Part shown: positions 35,379 to 43,919 of the stretch, in pieces | Layout of the letters: every line of letters starts with the position of its first letter | How positions within the stretch are numbered: position 1 is the stretch's first letter | Assembly (NCBI RefSeq): GCF_003344965.1 | Contig: NZ_CP031194.1 | Span: 3,348,001 to 3,412,000, forward strand | Source of the DNA: Streptomyces paludis | GTDB lineage: Bacteria > Actinomycetota > Actinomycetes > Streptomycetales > Streptomycetaceae | Length of the DNA: 64,000 nucleotides | Reading direction: 5' to 3' | Program-made: the position numbers and the translations under genes | The notes under the pieces: model-generated | Told to the model about the DNA's origin: nothing | What the model saw: only the letters and a program-made list of their open reading frames with translations | The model's database searches: none

Positions 35379-36074
35379 CTACGGCTCCGGGTGTGGTGCC
35401 CGTACCTCTCCGGTGTCTCCGACCGAGTCGAGCCCCGTGGACCAGCCGTTCGCGAGGAGCTGCTCGAAGGGCACCACCTCGTCCAGCTCCGCTGCCGCCG
35501 CCTCCTTCTCGGCCGCCGGCCGCGCCGTACCGTTCAGCAGCCGGGCGAACTCCTCGCCCGCGCGGCCGATACGGACCGACAGCTCGCCCGTGGCCCAGTC
35601 GTCGGTGGCCGCGAAGACACCCGTCGGCGCGGTCAGGGCGTGCAGGTACGAGAAGAGCGGGCGCAGGGCGTGTTCCACCACGAGGGAGTGGCGCGCGGTG
35701 CCCCCGGTCGCGCCGAGCAGGACGGCCTTACCGGTCAGCGCGTCCGGATCGACCACGTCGAAGAAGGACTTGAACAGTCCGCTGTACGAGGCCGCGAAGA
35801 CCGGGGTCACCACGATCAGACCGTCCGCCTCCGTCACCGCGTCCAGCGCGTCGCTCAGCGCGGGCGACGGGAAGCCGGTGATCAGGGTGTTCGCGAGGTC
35901 GACGGCCAGCTCGCGGAGTTCCACGACGGTGTTCTCCGCCTTGCGGTCGCCGGCCGCCAGTTCGCGGGTGACCGCCTCGGCCAGCCGGTCGCCCAGCAGC
36001 CTGGTCGAGGACGGCCTGCTCAGGCCGGCCACCACCGTGACGATCTTCAACGTCTCCGTGCTCATAGCGCTCAT
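35379..36074 (-). CDS. NAD(P)H-dependent FMN reductase (CE1759-like)
   Basis: 231 residues, flavodoxin-like fold. VVAGLSRPSSTRLLGDRL is the phosphate-binding loop and VVTPVFAASYSGLFKSFFDVVDPD is the dimer/flavin motif. It supplies reduced FMN. It overlaps the luciferase-like gene by 4 nt (ATGA), and the pair is the common CE1758/CE1759 flavin monooxygenase unit. ATG at 36074 or, nine nt later, MST. The substrate of the pair is unknown. Confidence 0.92.
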   Translation of the reverse strand: MSAMSTETLKIVTVVAGLSRPSSTRLLGDRLAEAVTRELAAGDRKAENTVVELRELAVDLANTLITGFPSPALSDALDAVTEADGLIVVTPVFAASYSGLFKSFFDVVDPDALTGKAVLLGATGGTARHSLVVEHALRPLFSYLHALTAPTGVFAATDDWATGELSVRIGRAGEEFARLLNGTARPAAEKEAAAAELDEVVPFEQLLANGWSTGLDSVGDTGEVRAPHPEP

Positions 36075-37210
36075 GACTCCTTCTGCGTCGTCGTCCCGTG
36101 CGTCGTCGTGCTGGGTGCCGTCGTCGTGCTGGGTGTCTCCGTCCTGGCCGCCGCCACCGCCGGGTGCAGCGGTCCCTCCGGCACCCCGGCCGGCCGCAGC
36201 GCCGCGAACTCCTTGCGCAGTACGGGGACCACCTCCTCGCCCAGCAGATCCAGCTGCTCCAGCACAGTCTTCAGCGGCAGCCCCGCGTGGTCCATCAGGA
36301 ACAGCTGGCGCTGGTAGTCACCGAAGGAGTCGCGGAACGCCAGCGTCTTCTCGATGACCTGCTGCGGGCTGCCCACGGTCAGCGGCGTCTGGTCCGTGAA
36401 GTCCTCCAGCGAGGGCCCGTGCCCGTACACCGGCGCGTTGTCGAAGTACGGACGGAACTCCCGTACCGCGTCCTGCGAGTTCTTCCGCATGAACGCCTGG
36501 CCGCCGAGGCCGACGATCGCCTGTTCCGGGGTGCCGTGCCCGTAGTGCGCGTACCGCTTGCGGTAGAGGCGGATGAGCTGCTGGAAGTGCTCCTTGGGCC
36601 AGAAGATGTTGTTGGCGAAGAAGCCGTCCCCGTAGTACGCGGCCTGCTCCGCGATCTCCGGCGAGCGGATCGAACCGTGCCAGACGAACGGCGGGGTGCC
36701 GTCCAGCGGGCGCGGGGTCGCGGTGAAGCCCTGGAGCGGCGTACGGAACTGGCCCTCCCAGTCCACGACGTCCTCCCGCCACAGTTTGTGGAGCAGCGCG
36801 TACTTCTCGATGGCCAGCGGGATGCCCTTGCGGATGTCCTCACCGAACCACGGGTAGACCGGCCCGGTGTTCCCGCGTCCCATCATCAGGTCGACACGCC
36901 CGTCCGCGAGGTGCTGGAGCATCGCGAAGTCCTCGGCGATCTTCACCGGGTCGTTGGTGGTGATGAGCGTCGTGGAGGTGGAGAGGATCAGCCGCTCGGT
37001 GGTGGCCGCGATGTGGCCGAGCATCGTGGTGGGCGACGACGGGACGAAGGGCGGGTTGTGGTGCTCGCCGGTCGCGAAGACGTCGAGGCCCACCTCCTCG
37101 ACCTTGTTCGCGATGGTGACCATCGCCTTGATCCGCTCGTGCTCGGTCGGCGTACGTCCGGTGGTCGGGTCGGTCGTGACATCACCGACGGTGAAGATCC
37201 CGAACTGCAT
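36071..37210 (-). CDS. LLM class flavin-dependent oxidoreductase (CE1758-like)
   Basis: 379 residues, a luciferase-like TIM barrel. It carries EVGLDVFATGEHHNPPFVPSSPTTML, DLMMGRGNTGPVYPWFGEDI and WHGSIRSPEIAEQAAYYGDGFF. It uses FMNH2 from the downstream reductase. A Thr/Ser-rich tail of about 25 residues ends the protein. ATG at 37210. A perfect 16-bp palindrome, likely a MarR-type operator, lies 44 bp upstream. Confidence 0.92.
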   Translation of the reverse strand: MQFGIFTVGDVTTDPTTGRTPTEHERIKAMVTIANKVEEVGLDVFATGEHHNPPFVPSSPTTMLGHIAATTERLILSTSTTLITTNDPVKIAEDFAMLQHLADGRVDLMMGRGNTGPVYPWFGEDIRKGIPLAIEKYALLHKLWREDVVDWEGQFRTPLQGFTATPRPLDGTPPFVWHGSIRSPEIAEQAAYYGDGFFANNIFWPKEHFQQLIRLYRKRYAHYGHGTPEQAIVGLGGQAFMRKNSQDAVREFRPYFDNAPVYGHGPSLEDFTDQTPLTVGSPQQVIEKTLAFRDSFGDYQRQLFLMDHAGLPLKTVLEQLDLLGEEVVPVLRKEFAALRPAGVPEGPLHPAVAAARTETPSTTTAPSTTTHGTTTQKES

Positions 37211-37253
37211 CGCGCTCACACCTCTCGCTCTCGTGCTCACATTGTCGCGTATT

Positions 37254-37269
37254 AGTTGAATATTCAACT
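37254..37269. promoter_or_regulatory. Palindromic operator of the flavin operon
   Basis: AGTTGAATATTCAACT is a perfect 16-bp palindrome in a short AT-rich island, 44 bp upstream of the oxidoreductase start. The shape suits a MarR-type dimer, but no such regulator gene is next to it. Confidence 0.55.
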
Positions 37270-37449
37270 GAAGCTTACAACGGCGACCCGGCCCACGCTA
37301 TTCCCACCCCTGCGGCCCCCTGCGCCTGTCACCCGTCCGGCCGGTTTGAACAGATTTGTACGACCGGATCGGAACCTCTGCCTCCGGTCCACCCCTCCCG
37401 ATGGGTGGAACGTGACGACGACGATCAGGAAGGGCAAGGGGAACGCGCG

Positions 37450-38580
37450 ATGACACCCACCCGACCCACCAGGCGAGGCGGAGGGCTCCACCGGTCGCGA
37501 GGCCACCGTCGTGCGGCGCGCGCGAAGGGATGGGTCTTCGGTACGACGCTGGTGATCCTGCTCGCCCTGGTCGCCTGGCCGGTCATGGACCACTTCGGGG
37601 TCTTCTCGGACAACGGCGACCCGATCAGCTTCGCGCGTACCGGCACCGCGTCTCCCGGTCCCGGGAGCAGCCCCGGCACCGGAACCGGCACCGCGCGCTC
37701 CCCCGTCCTGATGCCCACCGGCCCCGCCGCGTCCTTCTCCGTGGCAGCCACCGTCCCCGAGGACGGCTCCAAGATCGCCGTCACCACCCTCAAGGGCCGG
37801 AAATCCGGCTTCACCGGCCGCGTCTGGGTCTGGGCCCCGCCGCAGTACAGCGAACCGAAGTACGCGAAGAGCGGCTTCCCCGTGCTGATCGCGCTGCCCG
37901 GCGGCGCCGGTTATCCGGTCAACTACTGGATGGGTACGGACCTCAAGCTGGAGGCGAGCATCGCCGCCTGGTCCAAGGAGGGCAAGAGCCTGCCGTTCAT
38001 CCTCGCCATGCCGGTCCTGAACCCGCACCCCGACACCGGCGGGCTGTACTGGGACGCCAGCGACATCCCCGGCCAGCCGAAGATGGGCACCTGGCTCACC
38101 GAGGACGTGCCCGACCTCATCAAGGCCAACTTCCGCACCCTCAGGTCCCGGGCCGGCTGGGGCATCATGGGCTCCTCCACCGGCGGGTTCGCCGCGCTGA
38201 AGTCCGTCCTCCAGAAGCCGCGCCGCTTCGAGGCCGCCATCGCCTCGGGCCCCGACATCAGGCCGGACTCCCGGCTCTGGGCCGGGCACGCGGCGCAGCA
38301 GCGGGCCAACGATCCGACGGTGCTCGCCCCGGAGCTGATCCGGGCCGGCGGCCCCGATGTCTACCTCGCCTTCCAGGTCGGCACGGTCGGCTCGGACGCC
38401 GAGGACCGGCCGAAGGTCGAGGACTTCGTCCGTACGTATACGAAGGGGCCGGTGCGGACGAAGCTCAGCGTGATCCAGGGCGGCGGCCACAACGCCCGTA
38501 CGTACGTGCCGAACATGGCGGCCGGGGGGCTCATCCAGTGGATCAGCGCGCACATGCGGGGCCCGGTCCCATCGACCTGA
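37450..38580 (+). CDS. Membrane-anchored/secreted esterase
   Basis: 376 residues. A basic N-terminus is followed by one hydrophobic helix (VFGTTLVILLALVAWPVMDHF), so it is anchored or secreted. A Ser/Gly/Thr linker leads to an esterase-D-like alpha/beta hydrolase with the nucleophile in WGIMGSSTGGFAALKS and the C-terminal His in QGGGHNARTY. This resembles mycolyltransferase/esterase families acting outside the cell. ATG at 37450. Convergent with the beta-propeller protein. Confidence 0.82.
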   Translation: MTPTRPTRRGGGLHRSRGHRRAARAKGWVFGTTLVILLALVAWPVMDHFGVFSDNGDPISFARTGTASPGPGSSPGTGTGTARSPVLMPTGPAASFSVAATVPEDGSKIAVTTLKGRKSGFTGRVWVWAPPQYSEPKYAKSGFPVLIALPGGAGYPVNYWMGTDLKLEASIAAWSKEGKSLPFILAMPVLNPHPDTGGLYWDASDIPGQPKMGTWLTEDVPDLIKANFRTLRSRAGWGIMGSSTGGFAALKSVLQKPRRFEAAIASGPDIRPDSRLWAGHAAQQRANDPTVLAPELIRAGGPDVYLAFQVGTVGSDAEDRPKVEDFVRTYTKGPVRTKLSVIQGGGHNARTYVPNMAAGGLIQWISAHMRGPVPST

Positions 38581-38603
38581 CCCCGCACGCAACGTAACTA
38601 CCT

Positions 38604-38630
38604 CACCTACTTCACCTACTTCACCTACTT
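38604..38630. repeat. 9-bp tandem repeat, three copies
   Basis: CACCTACTT is repeated at 38604, 38613 and 38622 between two convergent genes; the last copy contains the stop codon of the - strand gene. A replication-slippage type array. Confidence 0.6.
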
Positions 38631-40613
38631 CGTGAAGATGAAGTACTTCCAGGCGCCGTGCGTCGTGTAGTTGACGTTGTCCCCGGAGCCGCCCTTGATG
38701 TACGAGGAGCGCGTACGGATCCGCAGGTCGGTGTCCCGCTCGCCGGCCAGCTCGATGGCCGACTTCCCGTTGGTCCCGATCAGGAAGTACTCGGTGCCGA
38801 CGTCGTACCACCGGCCCTCGTAGTAGATCTCCAGCGCGAACCGCTGCGACCGGCCCTTGTAGTAGGTCATGGTCGTCGTGAAGAGCGGGTTCGTCTTCTT
38901 GTGGAAGTACGCGTACGTCGTGGAGCCGATCTTGCCCGTCTTGTAGTGGCGGGAGACGGTGGTGGTGACCTTCGCCCGCGCCTGCGCCGTCGACTTCACC
39001 GACTTCGAGGTGTAGCGCGCGTCGCCCGCGAAGACGGCGGTGACCGTGGTGTTGCGGGTCATCTTGACGGTCGCGGACAGATTGCCCTTGGAGTTGACCT
39101 TGCCGCTCTTGATCAGCTTCTTGGGCTTGTCGGCGCCGTACGGGTCGGCCCAGATCTCGACCACGCGGTTCTTGTAGGTGGTGCCGAGATGGGCGGTGAA
39201 GGCGACGTTCTTGGCGTAGTCGTACACCTTGCCGTTACGGTCCAGCGACAGCTTGGGCGTCGCCCGAGAGACGTTGACCTTGGCGGACGCGGCGGCGGCG
39301 GTGTGCGTGGCGCTGCCCGCGTACGTCACCTTGTAGGTGACCTTGCCGCCGGCCGGCGGGGTGTCGGTGAAGGAGAACGTGCCCTTCGCGTCGGTGGTCT
39401 TCTTCGTCCCGAGCGACTTGCCCTTCGGGGACTCCACATCCGTACGGGTGACGGTCAGCGGGGTGCCGGCCGGGAGCGCGACGGACGCGGTGATCTTCCC
39501 CTTGACCGTGAGGGACTTGGCGCGGGGCGCGGAGGCGGGGGCGGTGACCGTGAGGGTCGGGACCGACTTGGTGGGGTCGGTCAGGACCCGCAGGGAGTAC
39601 ACCCCCTCGCTGTTGCTGGACACGGCGAACAGCCGGCCGCCGCCGGGCTCCCAGGCGAGGGCGCCGTTGGCCAGGGTGTCGCTGCCGCTGTGTGTGCCGG
39701 TGTTGGGGAAGTCGTACTGCCGTACCGCCTTCTTGGCGTTGGGCAGGAAGACATTGACGTCCGTGCTGTACCAGGAGGAGCTGCCGGCCGCGACCGTACC
39801 GTCGGCCGCGACATCCACGGCGTTGGCGGAGTCCGAGGTGGTGTAGGACCCGGTCTCCGCGAGGTCGGACGTCCGCTTGATCCAGTGGTGGCCGCCGCCG
39901 TTGGCCGTGATGAGCCGGCTGCCGTCCGGGGTGAGCGCGAAGTCGACGTACCGGCCGCGCGACCCGGCGTCCGTGGCGGTACGGACCGCCGTGCCGCCCG
40001 AGACGTCGTACACACCGAGCCGCGACGAGGACGTGTTCGGGTCCCCGACGACCAGCAGGCCCGGGGCGCCGGGCGTGGCGTCGAGCTTCGGGGTGCCGTA
40101 CCAGCCGCTCTCGTCGTCCTGGCCGAGGGCGACCACGGGCTCCTCGCCGGACACCTCCAGCGAGCCGATGTTGCCGCTCGTCCCGGAGCTGTACGAGAAC
40201 CAGATCTTGCCGCCGGCGAGGGCGATGTCCTCCGGGGCGGTGTCCTCGCCGGTCGAGTAGCGGGCGGACGGGGCGAACGTCCGCGTGGAGACGGCCACGA
40301 CGGAGTCGTCCCCGGGCACCGCCGCGTACAGCTGCTCCGAGTCGTCGGAGAGCGCGAGCCCTTCCACGCTGGGCAGCCCGGAGACGGTCCCGAGGACCTT
40401 GCCCGCGTAGTCGGTCGCGACGACCTTGCCCTGGGACGGGTCGCTGATGAAGACCCGCTTGTGGACGCCGTCCACGACGATGTCCCCGGTGGAGCGGACC
40501 GGCAGGACCTTGCTGGAATCGGCCGCCGCCGTGCCCGAGGCGAGCACCACCGATCCGAAGAGGACCGCGAGCGCTGTCGCGGTCGGAAGTACTGCGCTTC
40601 TGCGCGTACGCAT
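38625..40613 (-). CDS. Secreted protein with beta-propeller-like and Ig-like repeats
   Basis: 662 residues. A Sec signal peptide (MRTRRSAVLPTATALAVLFG, cleavage near ASGTAAA-D) is followed by about 330 residues with YVTN/NHL-like propeller blades (DIVVDGVHKRVFISDPSQGK, LALSDDSEQLYAAVPGDDSV, FALTPDGSRLITAN). Two or three bacterial Ig-like domains follow (SVPTLTVTAPASAPRAKSLT, YKVTYAGSATHTAAA), then a C-terminal domain with repeated Tyr. I use the ATG at 40613; an ATG 24 nt upstream is possible. Extracellular; function unknown, perhaps binding or structural. Confidence 0.78.
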   Translation of the reverse strand: MRTRRSAVLPTATALAVLFGSVVLASGTAAADSSKVLPVRSTGDIVVDGVHKRVFISDPSQGKVVATDYAGKVLGTVSGLPSVEGLALSDDSEQLYAAVPGDDSVVAVSTRTFAPSARYSTGEDTAPEDIALAGGKIWFSYSSGTSGNIGSLEVSGEEPVVALGQDDESGWYGTPKLDATPGAPGLLVVGDPNTSSSRLGVYDVSGGTAVRTATDAGSRGRYVDFALTPDGSRLITANGGGHHWIKRTSDLAETGSYTTSDSANAVDVAADGTVAAGSSSWYSTDVNVFLPNAKKAVRQYDFPNTGTHSGSDTLANGALAWEPGGGRLFAVSSNSEGVYSLRVLTDPTKSVPTLTVTAPASAPRAKSLTVKGKITASVALPAGTPLTVTRTDVESPKGKSLGTKKTTDAKGTFSFTDTPPAGGKVTYKVTYAGSATHTAAAASAKVNVSRATPKLSLDRNGKVYDYAKNVAFTAHLGTTYKNRVVEIWADPYGADKPKKLIKSGKVNSKGNLSATVKMTRNTTVTAVFAGDARYTSKSVKSTAQARAKVTTTVSRHYKTGKIGSTTYAYFHKKTNPLFTTTMTYYKGRSQRFALEIYYEGRWYDVGTEYFLIGTNGKSAIELAGERDTDLRIRTRSSYIKGGSGDNVNYTTHGAWKYFIFTK

Positions 40614-40840
40614 GATGAGTTGGCCCCCCATACTCATAACCCGCCCCTGAACCGGGGCAGGCGGATGAAGTGCAGATTAGGTCATGGCTCTGACAACTCG
40701 GACACGGGCCCCGTACTGCTTCACCCCTCCGCCCCGGCGGTGGTGAACTCGCGTGCGGTATTCACGTACCCCTCTCTGTCCTGCGACGATGTACCTCCGC
40801 GCGGTGGTGCACCGCGCGACGGGCGCGGGAGGGGCACGCG

Positions 40841-41389
40841 GTGGCAGAGGTGTTCATTCGACGCTTGAGCCGGTGGCAGGCGGAGTCGCAGCGGGAAGCC
40901 GTGGCGAAGGTGTACGTCGAGTCGTACGGCACGGAAGATAGCGCGGCGGATCGCGCGTCAGATCGCGAGGAGTTCCTGGAAACCTTCGCCGACGATGTGC
41001 AGCGGCCCGGCTTCGACATGGTGGTCGCCGCGAGCGGCCCCCGCCCGGTCGCATACGCGTACGGGTTCCCGGTGGGCGACGACGGCCCGTCCGGCATCGC
41101 GGAACTGACGTCCGGCGGCCCGGTTTCCGGTCCCGTCTTCGTACTCGCCGAACTGATGGTCCTGCCGGACTTCCGACGCGACGGGGTGGCGACGCGCCTG
41201 ATCGAACAACTGCTGATGCGCACGAACGCGGCGCAGGTGACCGTACGGGTACATCCGGCGAACGAGTCGGGCGTGAGCGCGCTGCGGGCGTGGGGCTGGA
41301 CACGGTTGGGGACGGTCGAGCCGACGGGAGGCGTGGTGACGGCGGTGGACACAGCGGTGGAGATCTGGAGCCGCACCCTCACAACCTGA
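40841..41389 (+). CDS. GNAT-family N-acetyltransferase
   Basis: 182 residues, GTG start at 40841 with GGAGGGGC upstream. The acetyl-CoA-binding stretch LAELMVLPDFRRDGVATRLIEQLL and the last strand VRVHPANESGVSALRAWGW define the fold. The acceptor is unknown. It stands alone in front of the toxin-antitoxin-like operon and is not part of the siderophore locus. Confidence 0.85.
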   Translation: MAEVFIRRLSRWQAESQREAVAKVYVESYGTEDSAADRASDREEFLETFADDVQRPGFDMVVAASGPRPVAYAYGFPVGDDGPSGIAELTSGGPVSGPVFVLAELMVLPDFRRDGVATRLIEQLLMRTNAAQVTVRVHPANESGVSALRAWGWTRLGTVEPTGGVVTAVDTAVEIWSRTLTT

Positions 41390-41411
41390 ACTTCCGCCCG
41401 CCCTCCCGGCT

Positions 41412-41777
41412 TTAGGGTTGCTCCGGCTTCAGGGCTTGCCCGGCTTCAGGGTTGCTCCGGCCTGGTTCGTCGTGCGGTTCACTGTTGATACGGGCCGTGG
41501 CCCGCCAGGAAATGATCGCGCGCTGCACAGCCTCCCCCGCGTCCAGCTCCGCAGCGTCGGAAAACGCCCCGAGAAGCTCGACGGTGAAGGCCCGAACCTC
41601 CTCCGCGTCAAGATGCCGCACCCAGGGAAACACCTCGGGCAGCGCGAGGAGGGGAGACCCGGCGCCGTCATCCTGCTTCATCAGCGGGAGACGCCCCAGG
41701 GCAGCGGCTCTGGCCGCGACGCCCTTGGGGTTACGGGAGAGGTCGGTGAAGGAGACGGACTCGGTCTCTGATTTCAA
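41412..41777 (-). CDS. Phd/YefM-like antitoxin (third gene of TA operon)
   Basis: About 121 residues from TTG 41777 with GGAG upstream; TTG 41825 is an alternative. The N-terminus ETESVSFTDLSRNPKGVAARAAAL matches the prevent-host-death pattern (SFxDLxRNPKxVAxRA). The remainder (EEVRAFTVELLGAFSDAAELD) is helical and acidic, as expected for a toxin-neutralising tail. It is the last gene of a three-gene operon, after the toxin. Its domain identity is good, the pairing is by position. Confidence 0.7.
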   Translation of the reverse strand: MKSETESVSFTDLSRNPKGVAARAAALGRLPLMKQDDGAGSPLLALPEVFPWVRHLDAEEVRAFTVELLGAFSDAAELDAGEAVQRAIISWRATARINSEPHDEPGRSNPEAGQALKPEQP

Positions 41778-41848
41778 GTGGGCTCCATCGTTCAGGTGCC
41801 ACCGATACGGTGACCGGGCACCCAAGCGGGGACAGTGAAAACTGCTGG

Positions 41849-42106
41849 TCAGAAGCCCAGGTACGTGATCTGGACGATGTAGACGCGTTCGCTGCGTACG
41901 ACGATCTGGTACGTGAACATGCCACCGGGAACGGGAAGATCCCCGCCCTTCGGATCGAGACCTTCGTGGCTTCGGCCATGCACGTGGAGTGCCTCGGCCG
42001 CTCTGACCAGCTCAGCCGCTTTCTTCTCCACTCCGGCCAGGAAGGAGCGCGGTGCGGTGCGGGCCGCTTCCTCCGCCCCGAAGGCGTACTCCCAGGTCCA
42101 GCTCAA
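41849..42106 (-). CDS. RelE/ParE-like toxin
   Basis: 85 residues. EYAFGAEEAARTAPRSFLAGVEKKAAELVRAAEALHVHG and FTYQIVVRSERVYIVQITYLGF fit a small RelE/ParE-type fold, an mRNA-interferase or gyrase inhibitor. The TTG start at 42106 overlaps the stop of the preceding gene (TTGA) and has no clear ribosome-binding site, which points to translational coupling. The order is toxin before antitoxin. Confidence 0.7.
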   Translation of the reverse strand: MSWTWEYAFGAEEAARTAPRSFLAGVEKKAAELVRAAEALHVHGRSHEGLDPKGGDLPVPGGMFTYQIVVRSERVYIVQITYLGF

Positions 42107-42450
42107 GCGCGTACTGCTGTCATCGCCTCGTCCAGCACCATGCTCAGCTCCCGCAGCGCCTCCCGGGCGACGGCCGGATCCTCGCTCTCCAGGTTGCTGT
42201 TCGCCCGGTAGTGCCGGGCGGACAGGTCAGGACGGCGGGCGATCTCGATATCCCGGGCCCAGGCCAGCACCCAGCCGCGCACCGGGCTGAGCGACTGCCA
42301 CTCGACAGCCTTGGCAAAGGCATCGTCCTTTGTCCGCTGCATCTCGGCCAGGCGGCCGGGGGCCACGACGGCGAGGGCGGCCCGCAGGGCGTCCGGCGTC
42401 TGCTCGGGGCGGGGGACCAGCTCATGTCCGTGGTCGGCCTGGGTGCTCAT
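42103..42450 (-). CDS. DUF6247-family protein (first gene of TA operon)
   Basis: 115 residues. ALRAALAVVAPGRLAEMQRTKDDAFAKAVEWQSLSPVRGW and DIEIARRPDLSARHYRA match the DUF6247 pattern of actinobacteria, frequently found in front of RelE-like toxins. Cytoplasmic. ATG at 42450 with a perfect GGAGG 7 nt upstream. Its role is unknown; it may be the regulatory component of the system. Confidence 0.75.
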   Translation of the reverse strand: MSTQADHGHELVPRPEQTPDALRAALAVVAPGRLAEMQRTKDDAFAKAVEWQSLSPVRGWVLAWARDIEIARRPDLSARHYRANSNLESEDPAVAREALRELSMVLDEAMTAVRA

Positions 42451-42536
42451 GGTGTCCTCCTGGGAGTGCACGGGCCAGGTTAGTCGTCCGGGACGGCTGG
42501 GACATGTTGTCGCGACCATGGATCTCAAGGTCCTGT

Positions 42537-43505
42537 TCATGGGTGGATGGAAGGGTCGAGAACGCCCTGGCAGCCGCCGCAGGACCCCGGTTCCGGTCCG
42601 CGATAGGCGCGGTCGCAATGGTCGCAGTTACGGAGCGGATACCGGACGGCGGCGGGGGCGGCCGGCGCGCGGAAGGGGGGTGCCGGGGGCAGTTGGTTGG
42701 TCAGGCGGTACGCGAGCAGGGCGGCTGGGCGTCGGGGGCCGTCGGCCGGGAGGTCTGCGGTGAGGGCGTGGCGTACGGCGGCGGGTGTCACATCCCGCTC
42801 CAGCCAGGCGGCGACGCCGGGCGCGAGGTGGGCGGTGTCGCAGGCGGAGAGGAGAAGGCGCGGGTCGTGGATGTGCAGGTCGGCGAGGACGGCGGTGGCG
42901 GCACTGAGGAGGTCCGGGGAGGAGTATCCGGGCTGGGGTACGTCGGGCAGGGGCCGCTTTTTGCGGGGCGCGGGCGGCGCGGGCCGGGCGGGCTCGGCGC
43001 AAGTGTCGGGGGGCTCGGTGCGGCGGACCGCCGACGCCGCCGCAGCCGTAGCGCCACCGGTCCGGTGGTGCCGTACCGCCGCCGCTGCGGGCTGATTGCA
43101 GGAGATCGTACGGGTGACGATCCGCCCACCGGGGGTACGTTCGCGCAGCCGCCGCAGATAGCCGTGGGCCTCAAGTTCCCGCAGCCCGGCGGCAATTCGC
43201 GTCGGTCCTTCGGGAAAGCGTCCCGCGAGGGTCTTGATGTCGACGCGGGCGCCGGTGGGCAGTGACTGGATGTGCAGCCCGAGGCCCATGGCGACCAGCG
43301 ACAGCTTGTCGTGCTGGGCGAGGTGGTTGCCGATCACGGTGAAGCGTTCGGTGTGACGGGAGTTGTCGTGCTCGATCCCGGCGGGACGGGCGTCCGGGGA
43401 GGCCGATGGCCGAACACCGGGACGTGGATTAGCCCGTGCGGGGCGCTGCGAGTCGCGTAAGCCGGACGGGGAGTGCGGGGGCGCGCTAATGTCGTTGGTA
43501 TCCAT
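42537..43505 (-). CDS. Helix-turn-helix protein with C-terminal zinc-finger-like motif
   Basis: 322 residues. A disordered N-terminus of about 50 residues is followed by a winged HTH (FTVIGNHLAQHDKLSLVAMGLGLHIQSLPTGARVDIKTLAGRFPEGPTRIAAGLRELEAHGYL). A Pro/Ala-rich linker leads to a C-terminal CDHCDRAYRGPEPGSCGGC zinc ribbon. This type is common in Streptomyces accessory regions. Codon 16 (43458-43460) is a TTA, so expression may depend on bldA. It is divergent from the Scr1 gene. ATG at 43505. Confidence 0.78.
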   Translation of the reverse strand: MDTNDISAPPHSPSGLRDSQRPARANPRPGVRPSASPDARPAGIEHDNSRHTERFTVIGNHLAQHDKLSLVAMGLGLHIQSLPTGARVDIKTLAGRFPEGPTRIAAGLRELEAHGYLRRLRERTPGGRIVTRTISCNQPAAAAVRHHRTGGATAAAASAVRRTEPPDTCAEPARPAPPAPRKKRPLPDVPQPGYSSPDLLSAATAVLADLHIHDPRLLLSACDTAHLAPGVAAWLERDVTPAAVRHALTADLPADGPRRPAALLAYRLTNQLPPAPPFRAPAAPAAVRYPLRNCDHCDRAYRGPEPGSCGGCQGVLDPSIHP

Positions 43506-43919
43506 CAGGAAGCTCTCTTCTTCCGCGGTGGTCAGGCCCTCGATCGGGATTCAGCGTCCCGGCCGGGGGCCGACGTATGTCGTCGGTGGGTGTGTCTGGT
43601 GTGTCTGTGCTCTCGCAGAGCGTAAGGCAGTCACCACACACGAAATCCACCAAAACCAGGGATGTTCACCCGCCCGAGTGAGTGTGAACGACGGGCGGGT
43701 GGGGTGGGGCTTGGTAGGGGTTCTTTCTCTCCGTCACGTCCTTGGAGGGACCACCCGAACCACCGGAACCCGCCGGAGCGAGTTCCGGTGAGTAACGAAA
43801 AAACTCCGTACGGTCACTGTCCAGCGCTTGTCCGGTGCTGTCCTGTCTGTCCGGACCGTTCCTACGGGTAGAGCGCAGTGCGCCGAGGGACGGCGCGACC
43901 GGACAGGAGGAACGGGCGG
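43506..43919. other. 414-bp divergent regulatory region
   Basis: The spacer between the HTH/zinc gene and the Scr1-type regulator. It holds a perfect inverted repeat CACCGGAAC...GTTCCGGTG (43761-43769 with 43782-43790), a GCTCT/AGAGC hairpin near 43609, and TGTCCGG repeats at about 43830-43860. The promoters of both genes should lie here. No gene is seen. Confidence 0.5.

Noticed and set aside
40841..41389. The GNAT gene as the missing siderophore acyltransferase
   Set aside because: It lies 7 kb away in another transcription unit, has no iron box and lacks recognisable IucB/RhbD features.
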